Source of the DNA: Heterodera schachtii
Lineage: Eukaryota > Nematoda > Chromadorea > Rhabditida > Heteroderidae
Direction: 5' to 3'
Assembly (NCBI GenBank): GCA_023374025.1
Contig: SIJG01000155.1
Location: 40,704-104,703, forward strand
DNA length: 64,000 bases
The translations under genes were made by a program, and so were the position numbers. Shown here piece by piece: positions 1 through 12,000 of this stretch; the stretch's first letter is position 1; the number at the start of each line of letters is the position of its first letter. Under the pieces are notes generated by a model, which was not told the DNA's origin, did no database searches, and saw nothing but the letters and a program-made list of their open reading frames with translations.

Positions 1-630
1 ATAAAAGAAAATCCAACATTGGATTGAAATGATGTCCGTGAATTTGTGACGGAGAAGCGAGAGAGAAGCGGCGTTATGAAGTGATGCTCGGCCGAAGGGT
101 TGAGAAAAAAACGACTGGTCGGCCGAGTCGCCGATTTAGAACTATTCGCCGCCAATCTTGAGCGAATGGCAAAAAAAAATCACTTTTGAGCTTAAGCAAG
201 AAAAGGGAAGGAAGAACAACAGGGCTTGAAGCAACACCCATCCTTTAGCTCGCTGGGTAAAAACCGAAATTTCCCGCATTTGAAAATGTTTTAAATGTTT
301 ACCCCCTGATAAATCCGTTAAAACACGTGTTTTCACGCCTCGGATATCCTCCGGTCTATAGCTACTATCAATATTATCTTCACTTCACCAATAAATCATC
401 CAATTTGTTGACAACTTAATAAAAATTGAAATATTATTCCAAATACATAAATTTAAAAAAACATGGACTGGAATTTATAAAAATCGGGACCGGTTTGTAG
501 TTTTTTAAACAATTATTATTTCTATTTTTATTTACACAACAATATATTTATGTTTCCACAACTACGATATATGAATATACAATAATATCACACAATTGAC
601 GAAAATCACTATAAAAATGCCATCAATGCG
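1..630. other. AT-rich flank without a recognised gene
   Basis: I see no exon-like reading frame, repeat or RNA signature that I can support here. Short open frames exist but have low-complexity composition and no splice context. From 480 onward the sequence becomes increasingly AT-rich and leads into the 3' end of the minus-strand gene that stops at 631. Confidence 0.6.
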
Positions 631-1136
631 TCAAATACTATAAAAAACGCATCCGATTAGAGTGCCATTCTGCCCAATTCGTTGGAATGCGCCTTGGAAT
701 AATTCACGGACATTGACACGCTTTTGTCTTCGGCCATTAAAATGCGACGGATTGATTTTATGGGGTTCAAAGAATTCAATTTTTGAACCTGAAAAAGAAA
801 AAATATAAATTTAAAGACTCATACAATTCTTTTCCCATTAATTAATGGATATTGTAAATTAATTACCTTTAATTGATGCAAAAAATTCATGGAGTTTCAA
901 GTAAAAAAGCGTTTTCAGTTTAATCAAATTTTCTTCTGAATAATTTTTGGCTAATTCTTCTTTCAACTCAATTAATTTTGCCTCGTCCATTTTTTTTTCT
1001 TTAACATGTTTATCATTTTCCAATTCTTTTGCCAATTTTATTGTAATTTTTCCCACTTTTTGCGTTGCTTTTTCAATGCTTTTTCCTTTTCTCAATTCCT
1101 TACAAAAATCTTTTCGCATTTTTTCTGCTTTTACAT

Positions 1137-3195
1137 CAGGGTTTCGATCTGTCCTTATTTATAAGATTTGTCCTTATTTGGAGGGTCCAAATCTTACAAA
1201 ATAAAAATGTCCTTATTTGTAAGATTTGTCGTTATTTCGGGCTATTGTTCTTATTTTGTTCTTATTTGTCGCTTGTCCGAAAAATCTGTCAATTTTCTTT
1301 ATAAATTTGGATTGTCGCACTGTTTAAGAAAAATATTTTTAAATTTTGCATTATAATTTCCTTTTTGCTGTTAATTTTGGCTAATTATTTTTGTTTTTAT
1401 TGCTTTATTTTCTTTCTATTTTGTTTCTAATTTAGCACCTGCACTAATACTAACAAATGGCACCGCCTAAGCGCAAAAATCTTTTTAAAAGTGAATATGC
1501 CAATGAGTTTCAGGGTATCACAAAAAGCAAAACAGGAGATGAATTCGCGCACTGTATCCCATGCAATTTTGACATTTCATTGTTGTATATTGGCAAAGCG
1601 GCCATTCCTCACCCTCTGAAGACGGAAAAAACACAAAAAAGCAGCGAACGCTGCAAATTCCGCTAAGGCAATCACGGCATTCATGCCAAGCAAATCGGCA
1701 CCAACAAATTTGGACCGTCAAACAGCAGCAGCGGAGGGTTAAATTACAAATTAAAACAGAAATAAATTTATTGTTTAGGCGTTTGGGCATGCCACACTGC
1801 GCGTCATGCGCAGAGTTTTAAATCAGCTGATTGTGTGTCTGATTTGTTGCCGAAAATTTTCCCTGATTCAAGAATTGCGGCAAATTACGGATCCAAAAGA
1901 GACATCTGCAGCAATTATAACAAGTTTTCATAAAATTCAAAGATAAATTAATCAAGAATTATTTAGGAGTACTCGCTCCACATTCAGTATCCATTGCATT
2001 ACAGGAAATGACTGGACTTCCCTTTTCAATTTCTATTGACTCATCAAACCATAAAACCACCAAACTTTTTCCATTGGTAGTCCGTTATTTCAAGCCAAAA
2101 AGTGGAATTTCCGTCAAATTGATTGATTTGGAGGCATTAAGTGGAGAGACTTCGGCCGAAGTTTGAGTCTATATTTTTTTTGTTTATTTAATCGTTTTTT
2201 ATTCAGATTTATGACTGGATAAATTGAAGACACACCGAAACAACCTCATTCCGGTGGGGTGCCCAGCGTACATTTTGCATAATTCTGCCAAGAATGGGGC
2301 CGACAATTTGCCTATCGATATTGAATCGATCGTTTTCAAATTGGCGTCGGAGTTCAGAAATTCAGCAAAGAGAATGCAAAGGCTCAAAGAAATCTTTGAG
2401 GAATTTCAAGTATTAATTTTTGCGTTTGCATAGCTTCGATTTTTATTTTTAGGCAAATTTCATCGCATTGAACACCCATGGGCCCACGCGCTGGACCACA
2501 CTGCTGTTGGTGGTGAATAAAATTCTGCATCTTTGGGACATTTTTGCCGACTATTTTACAAGCGATGGACCCCTAATTTTGCGCAATTTTTTTGCATCGG
2601 ATTCAGCCAAAACAGTGGTCACTTTTCTCAGTGTGATTTTACCGATTTTCAATCACTCAATCGATGTTTTGCAGGCAAATTAATTCTCTCTAATAAAAAA
2701 ATAAATCATTTTAAGAAGAAAAACGCAATTTTGCCGGAATTAATTGAAGAAATGACAAATTTAAACGGAAAATCGAAGAACGTTTCTCCGAGGAGTTTTA
2801 CGGAATGATCACCGCGCAAATGCTGCGTCGTTTGGACCCTAATGAAGCAGCTCATTTGCGTGCCTCATTTCGGGTCTTTAACTTGGAAATTTTTAGATTT
2901 TTCCTATTTTTAGAATTTTCTACAATCAACGCTCAACTATGTAATGGTCTGGCCCAAATCAAATTGAATTATGATCTCACTTGCCGCGAAATGTACGATT
3001 TGCTTATTTCGTCCCCAAAATTGTTAAAGTCAATAATCGGAGGTGAAAAATATAATATTTGTTACATTTTGATTTAATAAATCGTAAAAATAACTGATTT
3101 AAAGCAATTTTGCAAAATGTCCTTATTTTGGACCCGAAAATCTTATTTTTTGGTCTTGATGTTCTTATTTTGAAAATTTTTCGATCGCATCCCTG
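1137..3195. mobile_element. hAT transposon, 2059 bp, with 8-bp target duplication
   Basis: Both ends are visible: CAGGGTTTCGATC at 1137 and GATCGCATCCCTG ending at 3195, inverted copies with a few mismatches and the CAGGG start usual for hAT elements. The target duplication ttttacat is exact at 1129-1136 and 3196-3203. The related, uninterrupted module at 3458-3912 keeps the single-copy empty site ttttacat at 3756-3763, which proves the insertion independently. Subterminal regions (1145-1300 and 3115-3180) are rich in the words gtccttattt and aatcttattt. The interior carries transposase remains at 1457-3077. Confidence 0.93.
1457..3077 (+). pseudogene. hAT transposase relic with BED/TTF-like finger
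   Basis: The first segment (1457-1640) begins MAPPKRKNLFKSEYANEF and contains FAHCIPCNFDIS, a C-x2-C finger of the kind found at the N terminus of hAT transposases. Further in-frame pieces follow: 2008-2165 (FSISIDSSNHKTTKLFPL, the RNase H-like region with a possible first catalytic Asp), 2226-2432 (VGCPAYILHNSAKNGADN), 2468-2683 (HGPTRWTTLLLVV, a typical T-R-W-x-S/T block) and 2805-3077. Segments are separated by stops, frameshifts and perhaps short introns near 2166-2212 and 2409-2453. The C-terminal dimerisation region is not recognisable, so the element is unlikely to be autonomous now. It lies wholly inside the terminal inverted repeats of the element at 1137-3195. Confidence 0.8.
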
Positions 3196-4440
3196 TTTTA
3201 CATATAAAATTTAAATATTTTTTCCCATTTCATTTTTGGTACGGCATAAAAATTCGTTGATAAAATTTTGCCGCCATTGATCAAAAGACTGAAAATCAGC
3301 AGCAAAAAAATCATTTGAATGGGGCTCAAAGAATTCAATTTTTGAACCTGAAAAAAGGATAAAACTTAAAGACTCACACAGTATTAAATTGAATAAAGTA
3401 CAGCAAAATTCAAAAAATCTATTCCCATTAATCAATGGATAATTAATTATTAATTACCTTTAATTAATGCAAAAAACTGATGGAGTTTCGAGTAAAAAAG
3501 GCTCTTGAGCTTGTTCATATTTTCTTCTGAATAATTTTTGGCTAATTCTTCTTTCAACTCATTTAAATTTGCATTATCCAATTTTATTTTTTCGTTTATA
3601 TTTTTCAATGCCTTTTGAATATTTTATTTAATATTTTCATCATTTTCCAATTCTTTTGCCAATTTTATTGCTGTTTTTCCCACTTTTTGCGTTGCTTTTT
3701 CAATGCTTTTTCCTTTTCTCAATTCCTTACAAAAATCTTTTCGCATTTTTTCTGCTTTTACATATAAAATTGAAATATTTTTTCCCATTTCATTTTTGGT
3801 ACGGCATAAAAATTCGTTGATAAAATTTTGCCGCCATTGATCAAAAGACTGAAAAAAGCAGCAAAAAAGTCATTTGGAAGATTGTTAATCAGATCATTAG
3901 TCTCAATTAAATCTAAAATATTAAAATTGCAATTTTAAATTTAATAAAATAATTACCATTTTTATTTTGAATTTCGTTGCATTTCATTCTCATAATAAAC
4001 ATTAGAGAGCGGGGCCCGGTCAAAGGTGGTAATGGTTAAATAACCATGAAGTTGGTGGTAAACCTCAGTCAACAAGAGCTACCACGAACTTTGGTCAAAC
4101 AACCACGAAGTTGGTGGTCATTTAACCATGACCATGACCCTCTTTTTTACCCTGTCAATAAGAACGTAGTTCATGGTCATTTGACGGGAGTTGGTGGTTA
4201 GAAATGCTACCACCATCCTACCCATGGTAGCCATATTTACCATGAGCCCTTAGACATGAAAAATTGTGAGATAAAAATAAACAAAAATAAGATTCTTATA
4301 GATTGAAGTGTGCTCTTTCTTCTGATACCAACAAAAAATTTTTAACTTAATGATAACTATATCAAAAATCCATTTTAGCAAAAGTAGTCAAAATTCAATT
4401 AAAAAAACTATTTGAGAGTCAAAAATTTAATGAAAATAAC

Positions 4441-4614
4441 TAGAGTGCGCCGGGACCTGGACACGGACAACTGAGTACCAAGGTCCCGGTTTTGACCGGG
4501 ACCGGGACTAGTCCCGGTTTTTTCCCGGTTTCCCAGCCAAAAATTCCCGTGTTTTCAAGCCAAAAAGGTCCCGGTCCCGGTTAAGCCCAAAATTCCCGGT
4601 CCCGGCGCACTCTA
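4441..4614. mobile_element. 174-bp hAT MITE with perfect 15-bp inverted repeats
   Basis: TAGAGTGCGCCGGGA (4441-4455) is repeated perfectly in inverse orientation at 4600-4614. The 8-bp target duplication aaaataac flanks it exactly (4433-4440 and 4615-4622), which assigns it to hAT. The interior consists almost only of cccggtcccgg-type words. It is inserted just 3' of the Harbinger nuclease remnant, making it the youngest layer of a three-deep nest. Diverged relatives lie next to P450 fragments at 42739-42893 and 54684-54838. Confidence 0.92.
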
Positions 4615-4628
4615 AAAATAACAAAAAA

Positions 4629-4853
4629 TTAAGTAAAACGGGCCACCAATTCTTGTCTTTTCTCAATTCCAGCTTGGCGCGCTTGACGATCATTTAAAAG
4701 AACATTCCGATTTTCATCTTCATTTATTTCATTTAAATCATCATTTTCATTTGACTCTTCCGTCGCCGGTGGTTCAGGCAAACGCATTTCAATGGCAATA
4801 TTATGTAGAACAGCTGCTGCTAAAATGGCAGTTGCGATCCGTCTAAGCTTCAA
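4629..4853 (-). pseudogene. Harbinger-type DDE nuclease, C-terminal remnant
   Basis: The frame reads MKLRRIATAILAAAVLHNIA, the conserved A-x-x-x-L-H-N-I/L-A block near the end of PIF/Harbinger (HARBI1-like) transposases, and ends with RQAGIEKRQELVARFT, matching the usual R-x-x-L-V-x-x-F terminus. Acidic linker residues lie between. The catalytic Asp-Asp-Glu part is absent from the 4860-4950 interval and from the rest of the element, so only the last ~75 residues survive. Known role of the family: cut-and-paste transposition in the nucleus. Confidence 0.75.
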
Positions 4854-4950
4854 GCGACATGATGTTCTGAAATAGCGAGGCGTTTTGGTCCTCCGCCCGT
4901 GCCACGACGGTGCCTGTAAAATGCAATTTAAAAAATAATTATTGTGTTAT

Positions 4951-5193
4951 TCACTTTTGTTCGTCTGCGTTCTCTCTTTTTGCTGTTTTCTTTAAGTTGT
5001 GCCATTTTTCCTTGCACTGTTTTTCCGAAATGCTGCTCCCGAATTCGGCATTAATTTCTGAAGTTAAGTTGGCCCAAGCACTTTGCGAACGGCGCGAAAA
5101 AGCTGCCTCCTTGCTTTGCGGAAACAATTCTTCATAATTGTCACGAACTTTTTGCGCTAAAGCTCTTGACATTTCCTTGGTAAAAAGTGACAT
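4951..5193 (-). CDS. Myb/SANT-like DNA-binding protein of the Harbinger element
   Basis: An 80-residue frame starting MSLFTKEMSRALAQKVRDNY. It contains tryptophans spaced as in Myb/SANT-like or regulatory-protein-dsDNA domains: SAWANLTSEINAEFG, then KQCKEKWHNLKKTAK, a typical third helix (K-x-x-W-x-x-L-K). Harbinger elements usually encode such a second protein, which binds the transposon ends and aids nuclear import of the transposase. Here it lies divergent from nothing and directly upstream of the nuclease remnant on the same strand, as expected. The frame runs on to EQK and a stop; it may be an exon of a longer gene. Probably no longer useful, since its partner is truncated. Confidence 0.7.
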   Translation of the reverse strand: MSLFTKEMSRALAQKVRDNYEELFPQSKEAAFSRRSQSAWANLTSEINAEFGSSISEKQCKEKWHNLKKTAKRENADEQK

Positions 5194-5979
5194 TAAATTC
5201 GTTTGATCTAAGATTTAATTAGAAAATATAATTTATGGATTGATCATTTGTTTTTTAACTCACAAATAAATAATATAGTGGAGGTGCAAAAACATAAGTA
5301 ACATTTTGGGTAAACATAAAAATTGATCAATGGGAACGATTTGTTATGCGATAGACCTAAAAAACAAAAGTTATTTTTCCATAAAAATGTGTAAACAAAT
5401 TATCCAAAAGTGCACGTGGTTAAGTAACCCGGGTCAATAAGAACATAGTTCATGGTAGTTTGACGGAAGTTGGTTGTCAAAACGGCACTTCGTGGTCATT
5501 TTCTTATTGACCCGGTTTACCACCAACTTCGTGGTCATTTGACCAGGTCAAATAACCATGGTCGTTTGACCCGGTCATTTAACCACCTTATTGACCGGGC
5601 CCGGACGGGACCGGGGCCCCGCCGGGATTTTGCCGGGACCCCCGGTCCCGGTCCCGGGTTTTTTGGGCAAACCACCGGGACCGGGAGTCCCGGAAAAAAC
5701 GGGAGTCCCGTGCCCGGGGCCCCGTACGGGTCCATTTTCCAAGTTCCGGTCCCGCTCCCGGTGCCGGCCATTTGGGTTGGAAAAACGGGACTAAATTTCA
5801 GCAGTGAAAATAGCTGAATTTGAAAAAATTTAATAATTATTTTGGCGAAATGTTTTATTTCAAAGTTCGAAGATACAACTTAAAAGATTTTTTAAGATAG
5901 AATTGAGAAACAAATTCAAATTGATCATGCATATCATTCAATTTATTTTATTTTTAATGCTTATAATGTATTTTTAGAA

Positions 5980-7466
5980 ATGAATGCGTCAATCTGGAAA
6001 ATAGGTCTATTTGAAAAATCAAGGGATGGCAAAATGGCGGAGTGCCGAGAATGCAAAGAAAATGGAAGGCCCAGGTACGAATTTGGCCTGCCGGACTTCA
6101 GCACTAAATCACTCAAATGCCACCTCTTTTCAACAATCCATGCGAATTCGGAATATGTCAAGAATTTTGAAGAACTGGAGAAGGCGAAAAAAGAAGCAAA
6201 AGAAAAACCTGAGAAGCAACAGCCGTCGATCGAAAATTTAATCGGCACAAATTTGACCAGCAGCGGTAGTTTTGTGTTGGTGAATTTTACGGATTTTAGT
6301 TTTTTGGCCTTTTGTCTGTGGCTGACAAACGAATTATCAACATGATAACCTGTAATAATTTGTCATTTGGTTTGCTCTCTGACCCGGCATTTAAAGCTCT
6401 TTGTAAATATGAGCTGAAGGATGAAAGTGATTATCGGTAAAAGTCTCTCTGTGAGATGGAATAGTGCTTTGCAAATGGCACAGCGCCTTTTTGAACAAAA
6501 AAAAGGCAATTACTCAACACGCAGTTGAGACCGGTGACACTAATTTTTCACTTACTGTTCGAGAATGGAGTCTTCTCGAGGAACTGATTTCGGGTTCAAT
6601 TAATTTTATATAAAAAAAGACAACATTTTTTAAGTGATGAAACCGACTGAAGAAGCCAGCAACTGGTTTGCCAAATCGCCAATTTCTGCTCAAATTCCGG
6701 CAGCGCGATGCATGCACGAGCAACTTTACAATATTAAACTTTTTTAAAGAAATAGATGCGGTGAGAACTGCGATGGTGTATGGCTTGGAAAAGCGATTCT
6801 TTGATCTTCGATTCAAACGGTGATTTGAACTTCTGTCTTTATAATTTTTTATTTTTCCATTTTTGTTTAAATTTTAGTTGCATTGCCATTTCGACCTTCT
6901 TGGACCCCCGATTCAAGGACCGTCTTGTGATGGAAGACGCGGAGGTTTTCCGTGAAAGAGTCCGCCCGTGGCTTTTCGAAGAGGCATCAATTGTTTTCAA
7001 TGACCAAATTGAAAACGAAGTAAATGATTTGGTTGCTACAACTTCTATTGAATCGCGCCAGCAAAAAGGAATGAATCATTTTTTGCTCAAATGGAGGAAT
7101 TGCCAATTTTGCACAGGAAAAAAGTCAACTTTCATGATCATTTTATTTTTCAATTTAAATATTTTAGCTCAAATTTCGTCTCAAAGCGACCTTAACTCCG
7201 AATTTAACGAATTCCTTAGTTTCGAGAGAGCTCCAATCAATTCTGACCCGTTTGAATGGTGGAAGAAACATGGGCCAAAACTTCCAATGTTATCAAAATT
7301 GGCGATGAAGTATTTGTCAGCCCCTGCGACAAGCGTACCGAGCGAACAGACTTTCAAAGTGGCGAGGGATGTTTATGATTATCGACGTTCGAGATTAAAG
7401 CCGAAAACCGCAGAAATGTTGATCTTTTTGAATAAGGCTATTCCAATGCTGAACTACAAATATTGA
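5980..7466 (+). pseudogene. hAT transposase relic: BED finger and dimerisation domain
   Basis: The 5' part (5980-6250) reads MNASIWKIGLFEKSRDGKMA followed by ECRECKENG and KCHLFSTIH, a BED-type zinc finger (C-x2-C, H-x5-H) with the aromatic residue in front. The middle (6354-6780) is interrupted by stops. From 6880 the frame resumes with [16 protein letters not shown], a conserved hAT block. After a short AT-rich insertion, likely an intron near 7110-7168, comes the hAT C-terminal dimerisation domain: [19 protein letters not shown], then [18 protein letters not shown], then [16 protein letters not shown]. The stop is after LNYKY at 7466. Catalytic residues cannot be placed because the middle is degraded. 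It is the resident gene of the 4003-7672 element. Confidence 0.82.
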
Positions 7467-7680
7467 CTGACTTTTGTTGAGTAATAAAAATTTACAGTGC
7501 TAATTGTTAAAGATCTTTTAAAATGAAATCTTGAAAAAGTCCCGGTCCCGGCGGGGCCCGGGCCCTAAATTGGGACCGGGACAGGGAGTCCCGGAAAAAA
7601 GGGAGTCCCGGGCCCGGGGCCCCGTACGGGTCCATTTTCCAAGTCCCGGCCATTTCAAAATTCCGGTCTCTAATAAACAT

Positions 7681-9022
7681 TAAGAATACAAAAGTAAGCA
7701 TAAAATCATTTTACAATTCTTAAATTTTGTAATACTTATTTTATAATTTTTTTATGAATTATGCTTTTTAATTCAATTTAAAAAGAAAATATTTAGATGA
7801 TGCAATATGTCATAAAATTGAATCAATTAGGTCCTCACATTCGCTAATATAATTCTGACTAATGTTTATGTTTTTATAAAAAAATTTTAAAAACAAATGA
7901 ATAAATAAATTCACAAATTGGATGTCTTAATAAGCATTAAATTTTTGAAAATTTTCCTGTGCTGGATTCGGCACAGACAAATCCAAAATTAATTTAAAAA
8001 ACTATCAATTTCAAATTGATACGCTGGCTTGTGCAGCTCCAACTCCCTTTCATGAAGTTGAAGCTGTACTTGGACAATGAGAAATGAAGCTCACAACTGA
8101 GGCCAGGTTCGAATTTATCGGGTACGATTTGCAAATTTGCCTTATAGACTTTGATACTCGGCCCTCAAAACAAAAGCAAATCGAAATTCGAGGACATACA
8201 TTGCTATACTAACTAACCTCTGCATCAGGAATGACATTTTTTCGGAAATCGCAAATTAAAAAATATAATAGAAATTTTATAAATATTTTAATTTGGCTAA
8301 ATTTTAAAATTCATAAAGGATTACAATTTTAAATTTTAAAAAATTTTAATAATTGCGACAAAACTTACCTAGTTATAATTAAAATTTTATAGTGTGAAAA
8401 ATCTAAACAATTTCATTTTTGTTATTTTCAAGAACATTTTTGTAATTTGTAGTTTAAATGTTTCTGTCCTACTCAAAGATTCAAAATGCAATGTCAGATT
8501 TGAAATTTTTTTTTTTGCAATTGTCTAAAAATGCCCCTTAGCCATTTTTTGGTATTTTAAAGTCAATTCTGAATTTTTAAACAATTTTTGGCATTTTTTG
8601 AGGATTCAAAGCCATTTCTGGCAGTTTTTAAGGCATATTTTTGTGCATTTTAGGGCATAATAGTATGTAAAGCCAAACAATTCCATTTCCGTTATTTTCA
8701 AAAATATTTTTGTAATTTGTAGTTTGAATGTTTCTGTCCTCCTCCTTTAATTGCTGATAAAAGTATTTATCATTCATTCATTCATTGGTCATGTGTGTAC
8801 AAATCATTGAATTAACACTTACAAAAGCAAATGTTAAGAAATTAATGAGGAGGTAATAATGCTGGCATATATATTAAAAAAAAAGAAAATCAGCTAAACA
8901 CATGCAGAAATAATTAAATTAATTTAGTCACAAATTGTCAGATAATTTGGGTCCAATTATATTTTAATTTTCATTATTTTTAATTTTAAAAAATGTTAAT
9001 AAAATAACTTTCAGACCCTTCG
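7681..9022. other. AT-rich intergenic region with a direct repeat
   Basis: No gene is supported between the hAT right flank and the P450 start. A direct repeat of about 85 bp (8393-8476 and 8663-8745, both ending in atgtttctgtcct) brackets an internal stretch built of gccatttttgg-like words. This could be a degraded element with short long-terminal-like repeats or a local duplication. A tetranucleotide run (cattcattcattca) lies at 8772-8786. Confidence 0.5.
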
Positions 9023-12000
9023 ATGTTTTGGTTAATTCTATTACAAATTTCATTCTTATTCTTCTGTTTATTTCTCGCCTTTTATTTGTAAGTTCAATAT
9101 TTTGCTCATACATAAATTAATTAAAATATTAATTAATTAATTGTCATTTTCAAGTTTTTGGCTTTACCGTGCCGCCTATTGGAAACGACGCGGCATTCCC
9201 TGCCCGGATGGGAAGTTGTTCAGCGGCAATTTGGACGAAATGTTTTGGGAGGAAAAGCTTCGCTTCTTTCAATTGGCCAAATGGACGGAAGAGTACGGAA
9301 AGGTCCAAAAAATAAAATCACAAATCTTATTAATTTATGATTTCAAATTGGTAAAAATATTAAAGCTTTGCTACTTTAGGTGTACGGTTTGGTCTTGGGC
9401 TGGGAACGGCTGTTAGTGATCTCTGAGCCGGCCATGGTTCAAGAAATGCTCACCAGCAAATTTGACTGTTTCCACGAAAGAATGGTTTTTGCCTTTATTA
9501 TATAAATAATATTAGAATCACAATTATAATTTCAATATACTAATTAATAAATATTCTAATTTAAAAGCATGTGGAATAATTGTGTTTTTAGCATGAAAAA
9601 TATTAATTAGGAATATTAAAACAACATTATTTGGTATAAAATTAAAAGGGTTATGGGTTATAGGGTCTGTCTGCCGGTGAAAATTTGAAATATTGTTATA
9701 CATATTTGAAAATTTGTTTAAGAAAATTTGATTAAAATTTAAATTCGTCCAACCCACGAAGAAAACAAGGACAAATCTTAGAAATAAGGACATTACAGAA
9801 CACTTTATATTAGATGTCTGCTCTGGCTGGCGATGTTGACAAGGAGCCACGCATGCATTTGTTCAATGCCCGCGGGGCGCGATGGAAGCGCCTCAGGGCA
9901 ACCGCAAATCCGGCATTTTCAGTTAGCAATTTGAAAAAGGTAAGATGGATTTTATTTTTAAAATAATTATTAATATGAATGTTGTTGCTTTTTTAAGTTA
10001 ATGCCAACAATGGACGACTCGATCAAAGTGGCCATTGAACTGATGGAGAAAGAGCGCAAAGCGCAGCCAAATGTGCCAATAAATTTACACCGGTCAAATT
10101 TTAATTTAAAAAATATATTGGTAAAATTTTGTTTTAATTATTATTAGCGGGTCATAACGAATTGGTTATTTATACATACTTTAACCAACCAATTGATCCA
10201 GAAATTTTGAAAATTCGAATTAATTAAATTGTTTATTGTATTACAATGTTTTACTGAGGAGCAATAATACCTAAATTAACAAAGTTATTAAAATTAAACT
10301 TAGAGTAAAATAAAAATTTAAATAAATTTTAGTTATTTTGTGGAGATGACCTTTGATGTGATTGCACGCGTCGCAATGGGCCAACGCGAGTCGCGACAAT
10401 TCCATTCGGAGGACGCCAAATTGGCCGTTGCCGCATTTCTGCGGTTCCAAAACAATTGGTAAATGATAGTATTACAGATTATATTAAAAATATCTCTGGA
10501 TAAATTGTCCAACTTGGCACCATGACTGAATTCAGTCATGTTCTTGCTTTTTCAAGTGATTCTTCAAGAATTTAAACCAAGGTTTGAGTATTTGGCCACC
10601 TTGTTCCCGTGGCTTGGCGCCAAGGTGATCAAGCCGTTCATCCGACAGACCGGCAAAATCCGGCATGATCCGTTCGCACTGATGGACAACAAAATTAGGG
10701 AGGCGGTTAAGGAACGACGTCGAACGAGACAACAGCACCATCAGGAACAGCAACAAAAACAAAATGATGGCAAAAATAATCATTTCGAAAGTGATCAGAA
10801 ACGACCCGTCGATTTCATTGATCTGTTTTTGGATGCGGTAACGGACGAGGAGAACATTGAGTACAAGAACCAGTTTCGCGCGTTCAACAAAGCTGTCACA
10901 AAGGTGGGGCTAGGGTGCATTAAATTTTTATCTAGATTAGAAAAAACCCATTCAAACAAAAAATACAAATAATTTGAATAAAAATTAAATCTTTTTCATT
11001 ATTTTTTATGATGTACTTGGATTTTGTAAAATTTGACAGTTATGTACTTGGAAATCGGTACAACTGTACTTCGAAAGCGAGTTTTTCCAATGGGTGCCCT
11101 TGATTTAATTATGCTTATTTTATCTTTTCATTGCATAATTTAAGAGAAATTAATGTTAAATTATATTTGAAATTTCTTTTTTTTTTGGATGTTAATCTTA
11201 AATTTGATTTCAGTACTTATTTTGAAAAAAAAACTTGCCAATTCTGATTTTAATTAATTTTTTGATAATAAAATTAAATGGAACACAAATTTTAAGATCA
11301 ATCGGATAAACACTGTTGATGAAATTGGGATGCAATTGCTATTGTTTCTTTTGGCTGGGTAAATTCATTTTTTATTTTTTATTTTCATTTTTTAATCGAA
11401 TTTTCGCTTTGACACCACCGCCAATTCGTTGGGATTTGTCAGTTATTATTTGGCTTGTCACCCTGATGTACAGTTGAGGGCCCAGGAAGAAATTGATACC
11501 GTATGCTTGAGCGAAGTGAGTGAAATTATTTGTTAATTGAGGTGCTGATCAACTAATAGAGAATTTATTTTAAAAAATTTTTTGGGTCTTTTGTCCGTCG
11601 GTCTTCTGCGTTGACATCTCTGGAAGAATTCCGATTTTTTTAAAAAACATCTTCAGTCTGAAGTTTAAATTTTTTCCAAGCAAAATTATAGGCCTCCCGG
11701 GAATTTAAAAAGATTATCTGATTTATTAAGCCATTTATGAGGCTATCGTCACATTTTAGATGGACAAGAATAGACACCAAATTGATAAGTGAATTTTGGG
11801 TCCGGGATTTTCATCAAAATCCCAAAATTCTGATCCAAAACGCCCCCGAATACCGATCAGATCCCCTAGCACTTTTACAGAATCCGACATACGAAGAGTT
11901 GAGCCAATTGAAATATATGGAAGCGGTCATAAAAGAGACACTTCGACTGGTTCCAGTCGCTGCAACGTAAGCAGAATTTTTTGTTTTTGGACCTTTAAAC

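Larger units (their letters stand above)
631..3993 (-). pseudogene. Two-module gene, disabled and split by a hAT insertion
   Basis: Read on the minus strand: first exon 3957 to at least 3993; module-1 exon 3458-3912; module-2 exon 3204-3347 continuing at 867-1136; last exon 631-788 with stop TGA at 631. Introns are gt..ag in matching phase (AAAG|gtaatt to cag|GTTC twice). The two modules share the peptide blocks FDQWRQNFINEFLCRTKNE, MRKDFCKELRKGKSIEKATQ and (module 2 only in frame) LIELKEELAKNYSEENLIK, so the gene arose by internal exon duplication. The product would be lysine-rich, helical and soluble; I do not recognise the family. Breaks: module 1 lost one base near 3853 and has an in-frame stop after KELENDENIK; module 2 has a stop at the codon before the insertion, and a 2059-bp hAT element interrupts it. 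The start may lie further upstream, because a second hAT sits at 4003. Probably a dead copy of an accessory gene family. Confidence 0.7.
4011..5604. mobile_element. PIF/Harbinger transposon nested in the hAT
   Basis: Ends are inverted copies: gggcccggtcaaaggtggt near 4012 and accaccttattgaccgggcc ending near 5600. Long subterminal regions (4015-4210 and 5400-5590) repeat the words aaccacgaagttggtggtca in opposite orientation, giving imperfect terminal repeats of roughly 200 bp. Inside are two minus-strand genes expected of this superfamily: a DDE nuclease remnant (4629-4853) and a Myb/SANT-like protein (4951-5193). I could not fix the 3-bp target duplication because both ends fall in GC-rich hAT sequence, so the boundaries are accurate only to a few bases. 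Confidence 0.75.
4003..7672. mobile_element. Outer hAT transposon carrying nested elements, 8-bp target duplication
   Basis: Left end TAGAGAGCGG at 4003, right end CCGGTCTCTA at 7672 (inverse complement TAGAGACCGG, one mismatch). The target duplication ataaacat is exact at 3995-4002 and 7673-7680. GC-rich subterminal arrays of the words cccggtcccgg and gtacgggtccattttcc lie at 5605-5775 and, inverted, at 7540-7655. The interior holds a hAT transposase relic (5980-7466). A PIF/Harbinger element (about 4011-5604) sits a few bases inside the left end, and a hAT MITE sits inside that. The outer element itself lies at the 5' edge of the broken gene at 631-3993. Confidence 0.88.

Noticed and set aside
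142..336. Short open frame with a hydrophobic stretch, minus strand
   Set aside because: No splice context, no paralogue and ordinary AT-rich composition.
5535..5817. Pro/Gly-rich open frames in the cccggtcccgg region
   Set aside because: They are produced by the GC-rich subterminal repeats of the hAT element on both strands and have no independent coding evidence.
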